Source: Solirubrobacterales bacterium
Lineage (GTDB): Bacteria; Actinomycetota; Thermoleophilia; Solirubrobacterales; Solirubrobacteraceae
Assembly (NCBI GenBank): GCA_003133565.1
Contig: PKYB01000036.1
Location: forward strand, 1 to 53,437
Reading direction: 5' to 3'
DNA length: 53,437 bases
The notes under the pieces were generated by a model, which did not search any database, had not been told where the DNA came from, and saw only the letters and a list, made by a program, of their open reading frames with translations. Below are positions 8,955-19,554 of this stretch, piece by piece (position 1 is the stretch's first letter; the number at the start of each line of letters is the position of its first letter). Both the position numbers and the translations under genes were made by a program.

Positions 8955-10054
8955 CAGAACTCGACCGCACGATCGCCGAGTACGACGCCCGGGGAAACCC
9001 GCGCGCCGCGCGTGATTACGTTGTGCTCGCCGATCACCGCATCTTCGCCGATCACGACACCGCCGCTGAGCTCGGTATGCGAACCGATCCGCGCCCGTTC
9101 GGCAACCACACAGTCGCGCAGCACGCACCGCGCACCGACCTCGGCCCCGTCGAGCACGATCGTGCGCTCAAGCTTGGCATCCGCGCCGATGCGCACACCA
9201 CGCCCGAGCACGACCAGCCCGCCGACGGTCGCGCCCTCCCCCACCGAGCAGTCCGGTCCGATCAGCGCCGGCGGCACGACCCGGCCGGCGATCTGCGCCG
9301 AGTCCGCCACACTCAGATGACTGCTGTCGAGCCCCGCTGACAGCGACGTGGTGAGCTTGCCCTGAATGATGTCGAAGGACCCCTGCATGTAGCCCTGCGG
9401 GCTGCCAATGTCGAGCCAATAGCCCGAGGCCGCGTAGCCGTAGAGCCCGTTGCCAATCAGCGCCGGCCAGATCTCGCGCTCGATCGACACCGGGCGGCCC
9501 GAAGGGATCAGATCCAGCACGCTGCGTTCAAGCACGTAGGCGCCGGCACTGACCAACTCCTCGTTGGCCTCGGCGCCAGCCGGCTTCTCGAAGAACTCAC
9601 GCACCGCGCCATCCTCGCCGAGTCGCGCCAGGCCGTAAGCGCTCGGATCTTCGACGCTGATCAAGGCGAGCGTTGCTGTCGCGCCGGTCCTCTCGTGCTG
9701 AGCGATCTGGCCGCCGAGATCCATGTCGGTGAGAACATCGCCGTTGCAGACGAGGAAGCGCTCATCGAGCAGACCCTCAGCGTGCTTGATCGCGCCCGCG
9801 GTGCCCAGCGGTTCCGGCTCATCGACGTAGCGGAGCCTGATGCCATGAGCCGTGCCGTCGCCGAGGACGGTGCGCACGCTTTCAGCGAGGAAGCCACACG
9901 AGAGGATCACGTCGTCGACGCCATGGAGCTCGAGCCACTCGAGCATGAAGGCGATGAACGGCCGATCGACGAGTGTGACGACAGGCTTGGGGATACGCGC
10001 GGTCAATGGCCGAAGTCGCGTGCCCGCCCCGCCGGCAAGGATCACCGCTTGCAT
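8954..10054 (-). CDS. sugar-phosphate nucleotidyltransferase with left-handed beta-helix (mannose-1-phosphate guanylyltransferase-like)
   Basis: A 366-residue enzyme. The start is the ATG at 10052-10054, giving MQAVILAGGAGTRLRPLTAR, the nucleotidyltransferase signature, followed by PKPVVTLVDRPFI. FLVCNGDVLTDMD is the metal-binding region and GYWLDIGSPQGYMQGSFDII is typical of GMPPB/RmlA-long enzymes. Residues about 255-366 form hexapeptide repeats of a left-handed beta-helix. The family makes GDP-mannose or dNDP-glucose; the adjacent PGI/PMI argues for GDP-mannose. A longer in-frame extension upstream to 10138 would run into the dehydrogenase gene and is less likely. Confidence 0.9.
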   Translation of the reverse strand: MQAVILAGGAGTRLRPLTARIPKPVVTLVDRPFIAFMLEWLELHGVDDVILSCGFLAESVRTVLGDGTAHGIRLRYVDEPEPLGTAGAIKHAEGLLDERFLVCNGDVLTDMDLGGQIAQHERTGATATLALISVEDPSAYGLARLGEDGAVREFFEKPAGAEANEELVSAGAYVLERSVLDLIPSGRPVSIEREIWPALIGNGLYGYAASGYWLDIGSPQGYMQGSFDIIQGKLTTSLSAGLDSSHLSVADSAQIAGRVVPPALIGPDCSVGEGATVGGLVVLGRGVRIGADAKLERTIVLDGAEVGARCVLRDCVVAERARIGSHTELSGGVVIGEDAVIGEHNVITRGARVSPGVVLGDRAVEF

Positions 10055-10073
10055 GAGGACCCCAGGACCGCGG

Positions 10074-11363
10074 TCATCCGCGCCCGATCCCTTGGTAGGT
10101 GAGCCCAGCAGCGCGCACGACCTCGGGATCGAGGGCATTGCGACCGTCGATCACGAGCGTGCCATGCATCGCCTCGGCGACTGCCTGCCAGCTGAGGGAG
10201 AGGAATTCGGGCCATTCGGTGATGAGGACCACGGCATCGGCCTCGGTGACGACGTCGAGCGCTGAGGTCGCGTAGTCGAGCTCGGGCATGATCTTGCGTG
10301 CCTCGTCCGTGGCGACCGGGTCATACGCGCGCACGAGCGCGCCCTCAGCCTCCAGGCGGGCCGCCAGAACAAGCGATGAGGCGCCGCGCATGTCGTCGGT
10401 ATTCGGCTTGAAGGCAAGGCCGAGCACGGCGATGCGTTTGCCGGCGAGTGCCCCGAGCTCGCGCTGGAGCTTGGCCACGACGCGGCGCTTCTGGAGCTCG
10501 TTGACCTCGATCACCGCGCCCAGCAGCTGGAAGTGATAGCCCGAGTTGGCGGCAAGCAGTTTCAGCGCGCTGACGTCCTTGGTGAAGCACGAGCCGCCGT
10601 AGCCAACTCCCGCCTGCAGAAACTTCGGGCCGATGCGCGCGTCGAGTCCGACACCCTCGGCGACGTCAAGCACGTTCGCGCCGGTTTCCTCGCAGACGTT
10701 CGCAATCTCGTTGATAAACGAGATCTTCGTCGCGAGGAAGGCGTTGGCGGCGAGCTTGATCATCTCGGCGCTGGCAACATCAGTGCGGAGCACGGGCGCC
10801 TCGAGTGGCTCATACAATGCGGCGACGGCATCCCCCGCCGGGTCGCCGTCGTCACCGATGACAACGCGGTCGGGCCGCATGAAGTCCTCGATCGCCGAGC
10901 CTTCCTTGAGGAACTCGGGGCAGGACACGTACGCCAGCGCGCCGTTTCCCTGCTCGGCAAGAACACGCTTGATCGAGCGACCCGTACCGCACGGCACCGT
11001 CGACTTCATCACGAGAACGTGATCTCCCGATCGGGGCATCGCGTCAACCACGTCGTGGACCGCTGAGAGGTCGGCATCGCCGGAGTAGGTCGGCGGCGTA
11101 CCAACGGAGACGAACAGGAGCCGGCTGTGCGCAACGGCGTCATCGAGCGTCGTCGCGAAGTGAAGACGCTCGCCGTTGCTAGCGATCAGCTCAGCGAGGC
11201 CGGGTTCGTAGATAGGAACCTCGCCGCGCTGTAACTGCGCGATCTTCGCCTCGTCGACGTCGACACAGAACACCTCGCTGCCGAGCGCCGCGAAGCCAGC
11301 CGCCGTGACGAGCCCGACATATCCTGTGCCGATCACACCGATCGGTTCGCGCGATTGCGTCAT
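10074..11363 (-). CDS. ugd: UDP-glucose/GDP-mannose 6-dehydrogenase
   Basis: A 429-residue NAD-dependent dehydrogenase that oxidises a nucleotide sugar twice to the uronic acid. The Rossmann motif IGVIGTGYVGLVTAAGFAAL opens the protein. The catalytic cysteine lies in GVGYGGSCFTKDVSALKLL; the usual Ugd sequence has FPKD, so the Thr is a mild variant. LAFKPNTDDMRGASSL marks the C-terminal UDP-binding domain. The ATG at 11361-11363 begins MTQSREPIGVIG; an open frame continues upstream but encodes only the out-of-frame repeat of the peptidase gene. It is the first gene of the tight polysaccharide operon. Whether the substrate is UDP-glucose or GDP-mannose is not certain. Confidence 0.92.
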   Translation of the reverse strand: MTQSREPIGVIGTGYVGLVTAAGFAALGSEVFCVDVDEAKIAQLQRGEVPIYEPGLAELIASNGERLHFATTLDDAVAHSRLLFVSVGTPPTYSGDADLSAVHDVVDAMPRSGDHVLVMKSTVPCGTGRSIKRVLAEQGNGALAYVSCPEFLKEGSAIEDFMRPDRVVIGDDGDPAGDAVAALYEPLEAPVLRTDVASAEMIKLAANAFLATKISFINEIANVCEETGANVLDVAEGVGLDARIGPKFLQAGVGYGGSCFTKDVSALKLLAANSGYHFQLLGAVIEVNELQKRRVVAKLQRELGALAGKRIAVLGLAFKPNTDDMRGASSLVLAARLEAEGALVRAYDPVATDEARKIMPELDYATSALDVVTEADAVVLITEWPEFLSLSWQAVAEAMHGTLVIDGRNALDPEVVRAAGLTYQGIGRG

Positions 11364-11422
11364 GGGGCGCCCCAGGGTATCGGAGCGCCAGCAAGCGGCG
11401 TGCTCGGGGCCTCGCGTCCCGT

Positions 11423-12373
11423 CTAGGTGGTGCCGGTTGTACCGGTCGTGCCGGTTGTGCCGCTCGTGCCGCTCGTACCGCTGGTGCCGGTCGTGCCGCT
11501 CGTGCCGCTCGTGCCTGAAGGACCGGTCGATCCACCGGGGACGCCCGTCCCGTAGGTCACGACAAACCCCTTGCCGCCAACCGCCAACCCGCTGGGAGCA
11601 GCCGAAGAGACGTCGAGATTCTGGTTGAAGCGGAAGTGGCCGGTGCTCGACTGGAGCGTGATCGGCCCATAAATCCACGCCTTGTCATCGATCTTCCCCG
11701 TCGTCTTGCCGGCGGTCCCAACCGAGGATGCTGTCGCATCCGAGAAGCTCACGCTGCCGAAGTTCGTCAGCGGAAGCGGCGTGCAGTAGTTGTTCTGGTT
11801 GCAGTTCGACGGAGCCTCGGCGATCCACTCGGCGGAGCTCGTGTCCGGCTTGGGGGAGCTCATCTTCGTCGTCAGCGTGTAGTGCGTGGCGGCCGTCACG
11901 TCGCGCAACGAGAGCTTTACCTTCGTGCCGCTGACGCTCACGCTCGCCGATATGACATCGCCCGGCGAGACCGTGATCCTGGCGATTGTGTACGGCCCAG
12001 CGGGAACGAGTTCATACCAGGCGTAGTCGGATACCTGGCCGGAGCTGCTGCAGTCAGCTTCCGAGCCGATCTGCTCGAGCGCCTGGGAGCTGTCGCTATA
12101 GCCGCCGAGTCCAACCCAAAAGGCCGAGTACGTCGGGGAGCCCGGTGTGCAGACGGCGGTCGGCTGCACCCATGTTCCTGAGACAGCGGTGAAGCGCTTG
12201 GCGAGCCGGTGCGTGGAGGACCCTGTGGTCGCGAAGTAGCCGGCCCAGTTCGAGCTCACCTGACTTGATACTTCAGACGCCAACGCGGCACTCGCCCCGC
12301 CGCATGAGGCGATCGCGATCAGGGTCGCCAGGGCGATCCTTGCTCGGCGCGGTTGCAGTCGCGGACGTCGCAT
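11423..12373 (-). CDS. secreted G1-family glutamic endopeptidase (eqolisin-like) with Gly-Thr/Ser tail
   Basis: A 316-residue secreted protein. Residues 1-33 are an Arg-rich signal peptide (ARIALATLIAIASC, then ALA). The mature part starts SSQVSSNWAGYFATTG and contains FWVGLGGYSDSSQALEQIGS, where Gln101 sits at the catalytic Gln position, and SSAEWIAEAPSN, where Glu182 is the probable catalytic Glu of G1 peptidases. The C-terminus is ten repeats of Gly-Thr-Thr or Gly-Thr-Ser. G1 enzymes act at acid pH. The ATG at 12371-12373 is preceded by TACATT twelve bases upstream. It lies between atpC and the polysaccharide operon, with its own probable promoter. Confidence 0.85.
   Translation of the reverse strand: MRRPRLQPRRARIALATLIAIASCGGASAALASEVSSQVSSNWAGYFATTGSSTHRLAKRFTAVSGTWVQPTAVCTPGSPTYSAFWVGLGGYSDSSQALEQIGSEADCSSSGQVSDYAWYELVPAGPYTIARITVSPGDVISASVSVSGTKVKLSLRDVTAATHYTLTTKMSSPKPDTSSAEWIAEAPSNCNQNNYCTPLPLTNFGSVSFSDATASSVGTAGKTTGKIDDKAWIYGPITLQSSTGHFRFNQNLDVSSAAPSGLAVGGKGFVVTYGTGVPGGSTGPSGTSGTSGTTGTSGTSGTSGTTGTTGTTGTT
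11426..11515 (-). repeat. ten 9-bp tandem units coding Gly-Thr-Thr/Ser
   Basis: Ten imperfect 9-base units directly before the stop of the G1 peptidase gene encode GTS GTS GTT GTS GTS GTS GTT GTT GTT GTT. The units differ mainly at the third residue and at third codon positions. Such an array can change copy number by slippage, and the tail may be a flexible, possibly glycosylated linker. Confidence 0.9.
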
Positions 12374-12385
12374 GGGCCTGCAAGG

Positions 12386-12391
12386 AATGTA
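12386..12391 (-). promoter_or_regulatory. candidate -10 box of the G1 peptidase gene
   Basis: TACATT on the minus strand ends twelve bases before the ATG, so the transcript would have little or no leader. No convincing -35 element is seen at normal spacing. Confidence 0.35.
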
Positions 12392-12440
12392 ACGAGCGCC
12401 ATGAAGATGTTCTGTCGCCTGGCTAAGAATCACCTTTGCC

Positions 12441-12475
12441 CTGGACGGATGGTGGTAGGCCCGCCGGCCGTCCAG
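12441..12475 (-). terminator. inverted repeat downstream of atpC, weak terminator candidate
   Basis: CTGGACGG at 12441-12448 pairs perfectly with CCGTCCAG at 12468-12475 around a 19-base loop, 33 bases after the atpC stop. No run of T follows on the minus strand, so it may be a processing or rho-dependent site rather than an intrinsic terminator. Confidence 0.3.
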
Positions 12476-12507
12476 CGGGGGGCGCCTAGGTGCGCCTCGG
12501 CGAGGCA

Positions 12508-12920
12508 CTACTTCTCGTCGAGGATGCTCAGAAAGGCCTCGACGCGACGTATTTCGCGGCGGGCGTATGCGGCCGATTCACTGTCGGCGTCGGCTGAAGC
12601 CGACACCCGTTCCGCCTCTTCGCGCAGTCGTTCGAGCTCGCTGCGATCGAGCTCGGAAGTGTCGATCAGCTCCTCGACCAGCAACAGAGCGTGATTGTCG
12701 ACCACCTGCACGTAGCCCTCGCCCTGGGCGAAGCGCACGATCTCGTTCTCGGAGCGATAGAGGCGTAGCTCCGTCGGCTCGAGGCGCGCCAGCAGCGGTG
12801 CATGGTTGGCGAGGATGCCGATCAGCCCCAGGGTCGTGCGCGTGGAGACCATCTCCACCTCCTCGTTGAAAGCCTCCCCTTCGGGGGTGAGAACCTCAGC
12901 GATGAAACGCGCGTGCGCCA

Positions 12921-12921
<1 letters not shown>
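12508..12921 (-). CDS. atpC: ATP synthase F1 epsilon subunit
   Basis: A 137-residue central-stalk subunit that couples rotation to catalysis and can inhibit hydrolysis. It begins MAHARFIAEVLTPEGEAFNE, has the conserved GLIGILANHAPLLARLEPTE and a beta-sandwich pattern to about residue 88, then a helical C-terminal domain. Its ATG shares one base with the atpD stop (TGATG), as expected for the last gene of the operon. The C-terminal helices are acidic and rich in Ala/Ser (RVSASADADSESAAYARREI). Confidence 0.95.
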
Positions 12922-14420
<1,499 letters not shown>

Positions 14421-14466
14421 TCACTCCTTTGTTGCTGGCCTGTGCCCGGATTGCTGAGCCATCTGT

Positions 14467-15390
14467 TTAGACCAGCGACCCGGCGCCGGCGACGACTTCC
14501 AAAATTTCCTGGGTGATCTCGGCTTGACGCGCGCGGTTCATTTCGAGCGCGAGGTTCTCGATCAACTCACCGGCGTTCTCTGAGGCGTTTCGCATCGCCG
14601 TCATCCGAGCACCGTGCTCGGACGCGGTCGATTCGAGCAGCGCTCGGTAGACCGATATCTCGACGTAAGCTGGGAGCAAGACACGAAGGATCTTGTCGGG
14701 GTCCGGTTCGTACTCGGGGAACACCCGACGCCTGGGGGTATCACGTGCCGCCGCTCCGGACTCGCCGGACCCGTCGCCTTCATCTTCGGCACGGATCGTC
14801 GCCGCCGCGACGGGGAGCAGGGTCTCTCGCGTGACGCGCTGGGTGAGCGGCGAGACGTAGCCGTTGTAGATGATCTCGACTCGGTCAACGGCACCATCGA
14901 GGTAGGCCGTCACGAGATCGCTCGCGATCCGGCGTGCGTCGGCGTAAGCCGGGCGGTCGGTGAATCCGGTGTAAGCACCGGCCAGTTGCCTGCCGCGGAA
15001 CGTCAGTGAGGACACGCCGCGACGGCCGGTGGCAAACCACACGGGGCTTTGCCTGTTCCCTTCGACCTCCGCGCCAAGCTGGACGCCGGCGCGGATGATC
15101 TGAGAGTTGAAAGCGCCGGCGAGCCCGCGATCGGCCGTCACCAGCAGGATGCCAACGCTTTCCTCGGGTTCCCGCACGGTGAGCAGCGGTACGCGAGCCG
15201 CGACCGCACCGGCATCCCGGGCTGCCTGGCGTGTCATCCGCCGGAGCGCGCTCGCGTAGGGACGTAGCGCGGTGACGCGCTGCTCGGCGCGGCGCAGACG
15301 TGCCGCCGAAACGGCCTCCATCGCGCGCGTGATCTTCTGAATGTTCTTGAAGCTCGCAATCCGGTTGCGAACCTCCCGCTGAGAGGCCAT
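14467..15390 (-). CDS. atpG: ATP synthase F1 gamma subunit
   Basis: The rotor shaft, 307 residues. The N-terminal helix ASQREVRNRIASFKNIQKIT and RAMEAVSAARLRRAEQ, the central LLVTADRGLAGAFNSQIIR, and the C-terminal TAMRNASENAGELIENLALE helix are diagnostic. An insert around residues 200-230 (rich in Glu, Gly, Ser) lengthens it slightly over the usual 290 residues. It starts 18 bases after the atpA stop. Confidence 0.96.
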   Translation of the reverse strand: MASQREVRNRIASFKNIQKITRAMEAVSAARLRRAEQRVTALRPYASALRRMTRQAARDAGAVAARVPLLTVREPEESVGILLVTADRGLAGAFNSQIIRAGVQLGAEVEGNRQSPVWFATGRRGVSSLTFRGRQLAGAYTGFTDRPAYADARRIASDLVTAYLDGAVDRVEIIYNGYVSPLTQRVTRETLLPVAAATIRAEDEGDGSGESGAAARDTPRRRVFPEYEPDPDKILRVLLPAYVEISVYRALLESTASEHGARMTAMRNASENAGELIENLALEMNRARQAEITQEILEVVAGAGSLV

Positions 15391-15408
15391 GGCGAAGCTA
15401 GGCGACGG

Positions 15409-17196
15409 CTACGCCGCCGCTCCCTCCGTGTCGGTCGCCTTGTCCGCGTCGGCGGCGCCATCTTCTTTGGCCGGCGCCTTGGGCTTGCCCGCTGCCTTGG
15501 GCTTGCCCTCCGACTTTGTCTTGGCCGCTGCCTTTGACTCGGCCACGCCATCGGCGGACTCCGCCACCCCATCCGCCTTGTCGCCATCGGCGTCGGCCTT
15601 GTCGCTTTCGGTGTTCGCGTCACGCTTTGAGTCCGCGGCGATCGGCGGCATCACGTCCTCGTCGAGGGGCTGCCCCTCCTCGTCGAGGTCATAGCCGAAG
15701 TCCTCGGCGAACGAGCTGACGGCTTGGCGCGCAGCCTCCTGGACCTCGTCGGACCAGTCCCTATCCGCAATCTTCGCGAGCAGGTCCTTGTGTCGCGCAT
15801 GCGCGTGCTCGATGAGCTCGGCGAGGAACGCGGGAACGCGCTCGACCGTGATGCGGTCGAGGAAGCCGTTTGTTGCCGCGAACACCTGCAGGACCTGGTC
15901 TTCGACAGCGAGCGGCGCCCGCTCGCCCTGGTTCAGCGACACCACGAGGCGTTCGCCGCGGGCCAGCGTCCGCTGCGTGTCGGCGTCCAGGTCAGATCCA
16001 AACTGCGCGAAGGCCTCGAGATCGCGGTACTGCGAGAGCTCGAGCTTGAGGCGGCCGGCAACCTTCTTCATCGGGCCGATCTGCGCGTTACCTCCGACTC
16101 GCGACACGGAGATACCGACGTTGATTGCCGGGCGAACCCCGGAGTTGAAGAGCTTTGGCTCGAGGAAGATCTGACCATCGGTGATCGAGATGACGTTCGT
16201 CGGGATGTAGGCTGAGACATCCCCGGCCTGGGTCTCGATGATCGGAAGCGCCGTCATCGACCCGCCACCAAGCTCGTCGTTCAGCTTGACCGCGCGCTCG
16301 AGCAGCCGCGAGTGCAGGTAGAAGACATCACCCGGGTATGCCTCGCGGCCCGGCGGGCGGCGCAGCAGCAGCGACATCTGGCGGTAGGCGTAGGCGTGCT
16401 TGGTCAGGTCGTCGTAAACACACAGCGCGTGCCCGCCCTTGTAAATGAAGTACTCGGCCATCGCACAGCCCGCGTAGGGCGCCATGTACTGGATCGGGGC
16501 GGCTTCATCGGCAGCCGCGACGACGATGATCGTGTTCTCGAGTGCGCCTTGCTCGCGGAGCGTCTCGGCGAGCTGAACCACCGTGGACATGCGCTGTCCG
16601 ATCGCGACATAGACCGAAACGACGCCGCTGTCGCGGTTGTTGATGATCGTGTCGAGCGCGATCGCCGTCTTGCCCGTTTGACGGTCCCCGATGATCAGCT
16701 CCCGCTGGCCACGGCCAATCGGGATCATCGAGTCGATCGCCTTGAGGCCGGTTTGCATTGGCTCGAGCACCGGCTGGCGCTGCACCACGCCGGGAGCCTT
16801 GAATTCGGCGGGCCGCGTCTCGGTCGTCGCGATATCGCCCTTGCCGTCGAGCGGACGTCCGAGCGGTGAGACGATGCGACCGAGCAGCGCTTCACCGACT
16901 GGTACCTCGAGCAGGCGACCGGTGCGCTTGACGGTGTCGCCCTCGACGATCTTCTCCCACTCGCCGAAGAGCACGGCGCCGACGTTGTCAGCCTCGAGGT
17001 TGAGGGCCAGGCCGACGACGTCGTGTGGCAGCTCGAGCATCTCCAGCGACATCGCGTTCTCGAGTCCGTGGATGCGCGAGATGCCGTCGGACAGCGACAA
17101 GACCGTTCCGACCTCGGTCAGCGTGGCGCTACCTACGTCGAGGCCTTCGATCCGTGCCTTGAGGATGCTGGTGATCTCGTCAGGATTGATCTGCAT
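15409..17196 (-). CDS. atpA: ATP synthase F1 alpha subunit with long charged C-terminal tail
   Basis: The non-catalytic nucleotide-binding subunit, 595 residues against about 505-550 usually. Walker A is GDRQTGKT at 170-177; [20 protein letters not shown] and the VSRVGGNAQ region are conserved. The core ends near residue 520. The last 74 or so residues, from [10 protein letters not shown] on, are a low-complexity tail of Lys, Ala, Asp, Glu and Gly with repeats such as DGVAES and GKPKA. The tail is continuous with the core in frame and has no homology I recognise. The N-terminus [18 protein letters not shown] is standard. Confidence 0.96.
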   Translation of the reverse strand: MQINPDEITSILKARIEGLDVGSATLTEVGTVLSLSDGISRIHGLENAMSLEMLELPHDVVGLALNLEADNVGAVLFGEWEKIVEGDTVKRTGRLLEVPVGEALLGRIVSPLGRPLDGKGDIATTETRPAEFKAPGVVQRQPVLEPMQTGLKAIDSMIPIGRGQRELIIGDRQTGKTAIALDTIINNRDSGVVSVYVAIGQRMSTVVQLAETLREQGALENTIIVVAAADEAAPIQYMAPYAGCAMAEYFIYKGGHALCVYDDLTKHAYAYRQMSLLLRRPPGREAYPGDVFYLHSRLLERAVKLNDELGGGSMTALPIIETQAGDVSAYIPTNVISITDGQIFLEPKLFNSGVRPAINVGISVSRVGGNAQIGPMKKVAGRLKLELSQYRDLEAFAQFGSDLDADTQRTLARGERLVVSLNQGERAPLAVEDQVLQVFAATNGFLDRITVERVPAFLAELIEHAHARHKDLLAKIADRDWSDEVQEAARQAVSSFAEDFGYDLDEEGQPLDEDVMPPIAADSKRDANTESDKADADGDKADGVAESADGVAESKAAAKTKSEGKPKAAGKPKAPAKEDGAADADKATDTEGAAA

Positions 17197-17229
17197 GTGC
17201 GATTGGCTCCTTGCGTCGCCGCTGCGCCA

Positions 17230-17760
17230 CTAGCCGCGAGCGACTTCTTTACGTAGTTGTTCCAAGCGGTCACGGATCGATGCGTCGAGAATCGAGTTCC
17301 CGACTCGAAGCACGATGCCGCCGAGGATTTCCGGATCTACCTTGCTCGTCAGCTCGACGTGCTCACCGGTCTGCTCCTCGATGCGCCTGCCGATCTCCTC
17401 GACTGTCTGCTCCCCGAGCGCGACCGCGCTCGTGATCTCGACTGGGAGCACTCGGTTTTCATGATCGCACAGCACGTCAAAGCGCCGGCGGATCAGGTTC
17501 AGCGCGGGCATCCGATGCTTCTCGATCGCCAGCGCCAAGAAGTTCGAGAACAGAGGGTCGGCATCAGTCAGCGCGCGCTCGAGACCGGCCTTGATCTCAT
17601 CGGTCGAGAAATATGGGGAAAGGAAGAAAACCTCGAGGTCGCGGTTCTCATCGAGCGCCTCGGTAAAGGCGGCGAGCTGTTCGCGCACGATGTCGAGCCG
17701 CCCCGCTTCTTGGGCCGCTTCGAACAGCGCGCGCGCGTAGACGTCTTCGATCTCTTGCAT
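17230..17760 (-). CDS. atpH: ATP synthase F1 delta subunit
   Basis: The peripheral-stalk cap protein, 176 residues, close to the bacterial norm. It has the N-terminal helical domain (VYARALFEAAQEAGRLDIVR) and the C-terminal signature KVDPEILGGIVLRVGNSILD followed by SIRDRLEQLRKEV. Unlike mycobacteria, where b and delta are fused, it is a separate gene, six bases after atpF. Confidence 0.95.
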   Translation of the reverse strand: MQEIEDVYARALFEAAQEAGRLDIVREQLAAFTEALDENRDLEVFFLSPYFSTDEIKAGLERALTDADPLFSNFLALAIEKHRMPALNLIRRRFDVLCDHENRVLPVEITSAVALGEQTVEEIGRRIEEQTGEHVELTSKVDPEILGGIVLRVGNSILDASIRDRLEQLRKEVARG

Positions 17761-17766
17761 CGCCTG

Positions 17767-18306
17767 TCAGTTCTCCGAGCCTTCGAGCACCGTGAAGTCG
17801 AGATCGCCGAGAGCCTCCTCGACGAGCTTGCGCTGGTCGGTTGGGCTGAGCACCTTGCGTGTGACCTTCTCTGTCGCGAGGATCGTCAGCGTCGCAACCT
17901 CCTTGCGGATCTGCTCGAGCGCCCGCTGCGTCTCGGCTTCGATGTCGCGCTGGGTCTGCTCGAGCAGCTTCTCGCGGCGTTCGCGCGCCTCGACCAGCGT
18001 CTCGCGCTCGTGCTCCTTTCCGGCTTCGCGGGCGCGCGCGACGATCTGCTCGGCCTGGAGCCGCGCCTCCGCGAGCTGCTGGCGGTACTCGGAGAGGACC
18101 TCCTCGGCCTCGGCCCGCAACCGCTCCTGCGAGTCGATCGACTCCTCGATCGCCCTCTGGCGGCGGTCGAGCGCGTCACGGATCCTCGGGAAAGCCCACC
18201 GGTTCAGGATGAAGACCGAGATCCCGAAGACGAGCAATGTCCAGATCATCAGCCCGACGTTGGGTGAGATCAGGAAGGAACCGCTTGATGAGGCTAGGGG
18301 CGTCAC
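17767..18306 (-). CDS. atpF: ATP synthase F0 b subunit
   Basis: A peripheral-stalk subunit of 179 residues with one membrane segment (LMIWTLLVFGISVFILNRWA, about residues 19-38) and a long, highly charged helix with Glu/Arg heptads up to residue 160. The GTG at 18304-18306 is the start, six bases after the atpE stop. No second b or b' gene is present, so a homodimer is expected. Confidence 0.94.
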   Translation of the reverse strand: MTPLASSSGSFLISPNVGLMIWTLLVFGISVFILNRWAFPRIRDALDRRQRAIEESIDSQERLRAEAEEVLSEYRQQLAEARLQAEQIVARAREAGKEHERETLVEARERREKLLEQTQRDIEAETQRALEQIRKEVATLTILATEKVTRKVLSPTDQRKLVEEALGDLDFTVLEGSEN

Positions 18307-18312
18307 AGCGGT

Positions 18313-18618
18313 CTAGGCGAGGACGTAGCCGATGAGCCCGCCCACCAGGCCGTAGAAGAACGTGGCTTCCGTCAGGGCGAAGCCGAGCCACTGCAGACCG
18401 GTCAGGTCAGCTTGCATCTCCGGCTGACGGGCGACCGATTCGTAGACCTTGCCGAAGAGCATGCCGATGCCGGCACCGGCTCCGGCAGCGCCGCCGCCGG
18501 CGCCGACGCCGATCGAGATCGCCTTGCCGGCGTCCTCGCCGACCGTCAGGTTCGACGCCGCCGTCGAGGCAGCCGCGAGGAGCGGGTGGACGATTGAGAC
18601 GACAATTTGAGCTAACAA
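18313..18618 (-). CDS. atpE: ATP synthase F0 c subunit
   Basis: The rotor-ring proteolipid, 101 residues. Two membrane helices flank the loop ARQPE (residues 63-67). The first helix is Gly/Ala-rich (GVGAGGGAAGAGAGIG); the second, WLGFALTEATFFYGLVGGLI, carries the ion-binding Glu84. The residue after the Glu is Ala rather than Ser or Thr, which argues for protons instead of sodium. An N-terminal extension of about 25 residues precedes the first helix and may be a targeting segment. Confidence 0.96.
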   Translation of the reverse strand: MLAQIVVSIVHPLLAAASTAASNLTVGEDAGKAISIGVGAGGGAAGAGAGIGMLFGKVYESVARQPEMQADLTGLQWLGFALTEATFFYGLVGGLIGYVLA

Positions 18619-18636
18619 GTGGGACTCCTTATCGAG

Positions 18637-19554
18637 CTAGTGTTCGGACACCGCGCTGCCGAGGTAGATCGCGGCGAGTATGGCGAAGATGAAGGCTTGA
18701 AGACCAGCGATCAGCACCGCCTCAAAGAGATAGATGGCGATGCCGAACGGGAGCAGGAACCAGGCGAGGTACTTCACGCCTAGCAACACCGCGAGGCCAC
18801 CGCTCATGAAACCGATCAGCATGTGTCCCGCGAGCAGGTTCGCCCAAAGGCGGATCGTGAGTGAGAGCAGTCGCAGGATGTTGGAAAGGATCTCGATCGG
18901 AAAGATCAGGACCAGCATCGCGCCGCCGACGCCGGCCGGGATCAGGCTCTTGACGTAGCCGAACGGCCCGTGGGCGCGCACGCCCTCAGCGTTGAAGGCG
19001 ATGTACACGATCAGCGCGAGCACGAGCGGGAACGAGATGTTGGTCGTCGCCGCAAACAGCTGGAAGGTCGGGAGCGTCGCTCCGAAGAGGTGGACCTCCT
19101 CGAGTGGGTTCGTGTTCACCGGCAGCGGGATGTACCCGAGCAGGTTGGAGACGAGGAGGAAGAAGAACAGCGTCGCGACGAGCGGGAACCACTTGCGCGC
19201 CATGTCCTGGTCCATATTGTCGTTCGTGATCTGTTGTCGGCAGATGCCGTAGGCGACCTCGACTGCCGTTTGGACGCGGTTCGGGCGCATCTGCATGTGC
19301 CTCGCAACCCAGACCATCAGGCCGACCGTGATCACGCCGGCGGCCACGAGGTAGAGGACGCCCTTGTTGAAGTCGATCGGGCCGAACAGATGGGCCCAGT
19401 TGAGCAGTTGAAACTCGTCCTGCGGCAGGTAGCTGTTGTTCTTGATGCTGTGCACGCCGAACGCAAGCCCGAGCGCGATCGTGGGACCAAGCCAGATGAT
19501 GAGGAACCCAACGATCGCCTTGCGCCGCGTGCTCCATCCCCGGATGCTCGTCAT
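18637..19554 (-). CDS. atpB: ATP synthase F0 a subunit
   Basis: The stator proton channel, 305 residues with several membrane helices. The essential arginine is Arg235 in SLTIRLWANLLAGHML; SNLLGYIPLPVNTNP and the terminal FAILAAIYLGSAVSEH are conserved. The first 95 residues hold an extended loop between two helices (YLPQDEFQLLNWAHLFGPID). The ATG overlaps the atpI stop by four bases (ATGA). Confidence 0.96.
   Translation of the reverse strand: MTSIRGWSTRRKAIVGFLIIWLGPTIALGLAFGVHSIKNNSYLPQDEFQLLNWAHLFGPIDFNKGVLYLVAAGVITVGLMVWVARHMQMRPNRVQTAVEVAYGICRQQITNDNMDQDMARKWFPLVATLFFFLLVSNLLGYIPLPVNTNPLEEVHLFGATLPTFQLFAATTNISFPLVLALIVYIAFNAEGVRAHGPFGYVKSLIPAGVGGAMLVLIFPIEILSNILRLLSLTIRLWANLLAGHMLIGFMSGGLAVLLGVKYLAWFLLPFGIAIYLFEAVLIAGLQAFIFAILAAIYLGSAVSEH

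Noticed and set aside
15420-15645. Repetitive DNA in the atpA 3' end, considered as tandem repeat or frameshifted insertion
   Set aside because: The units are irregular and in frame with the core. It reads as a low-complexity protein tail and not as an inserted element.
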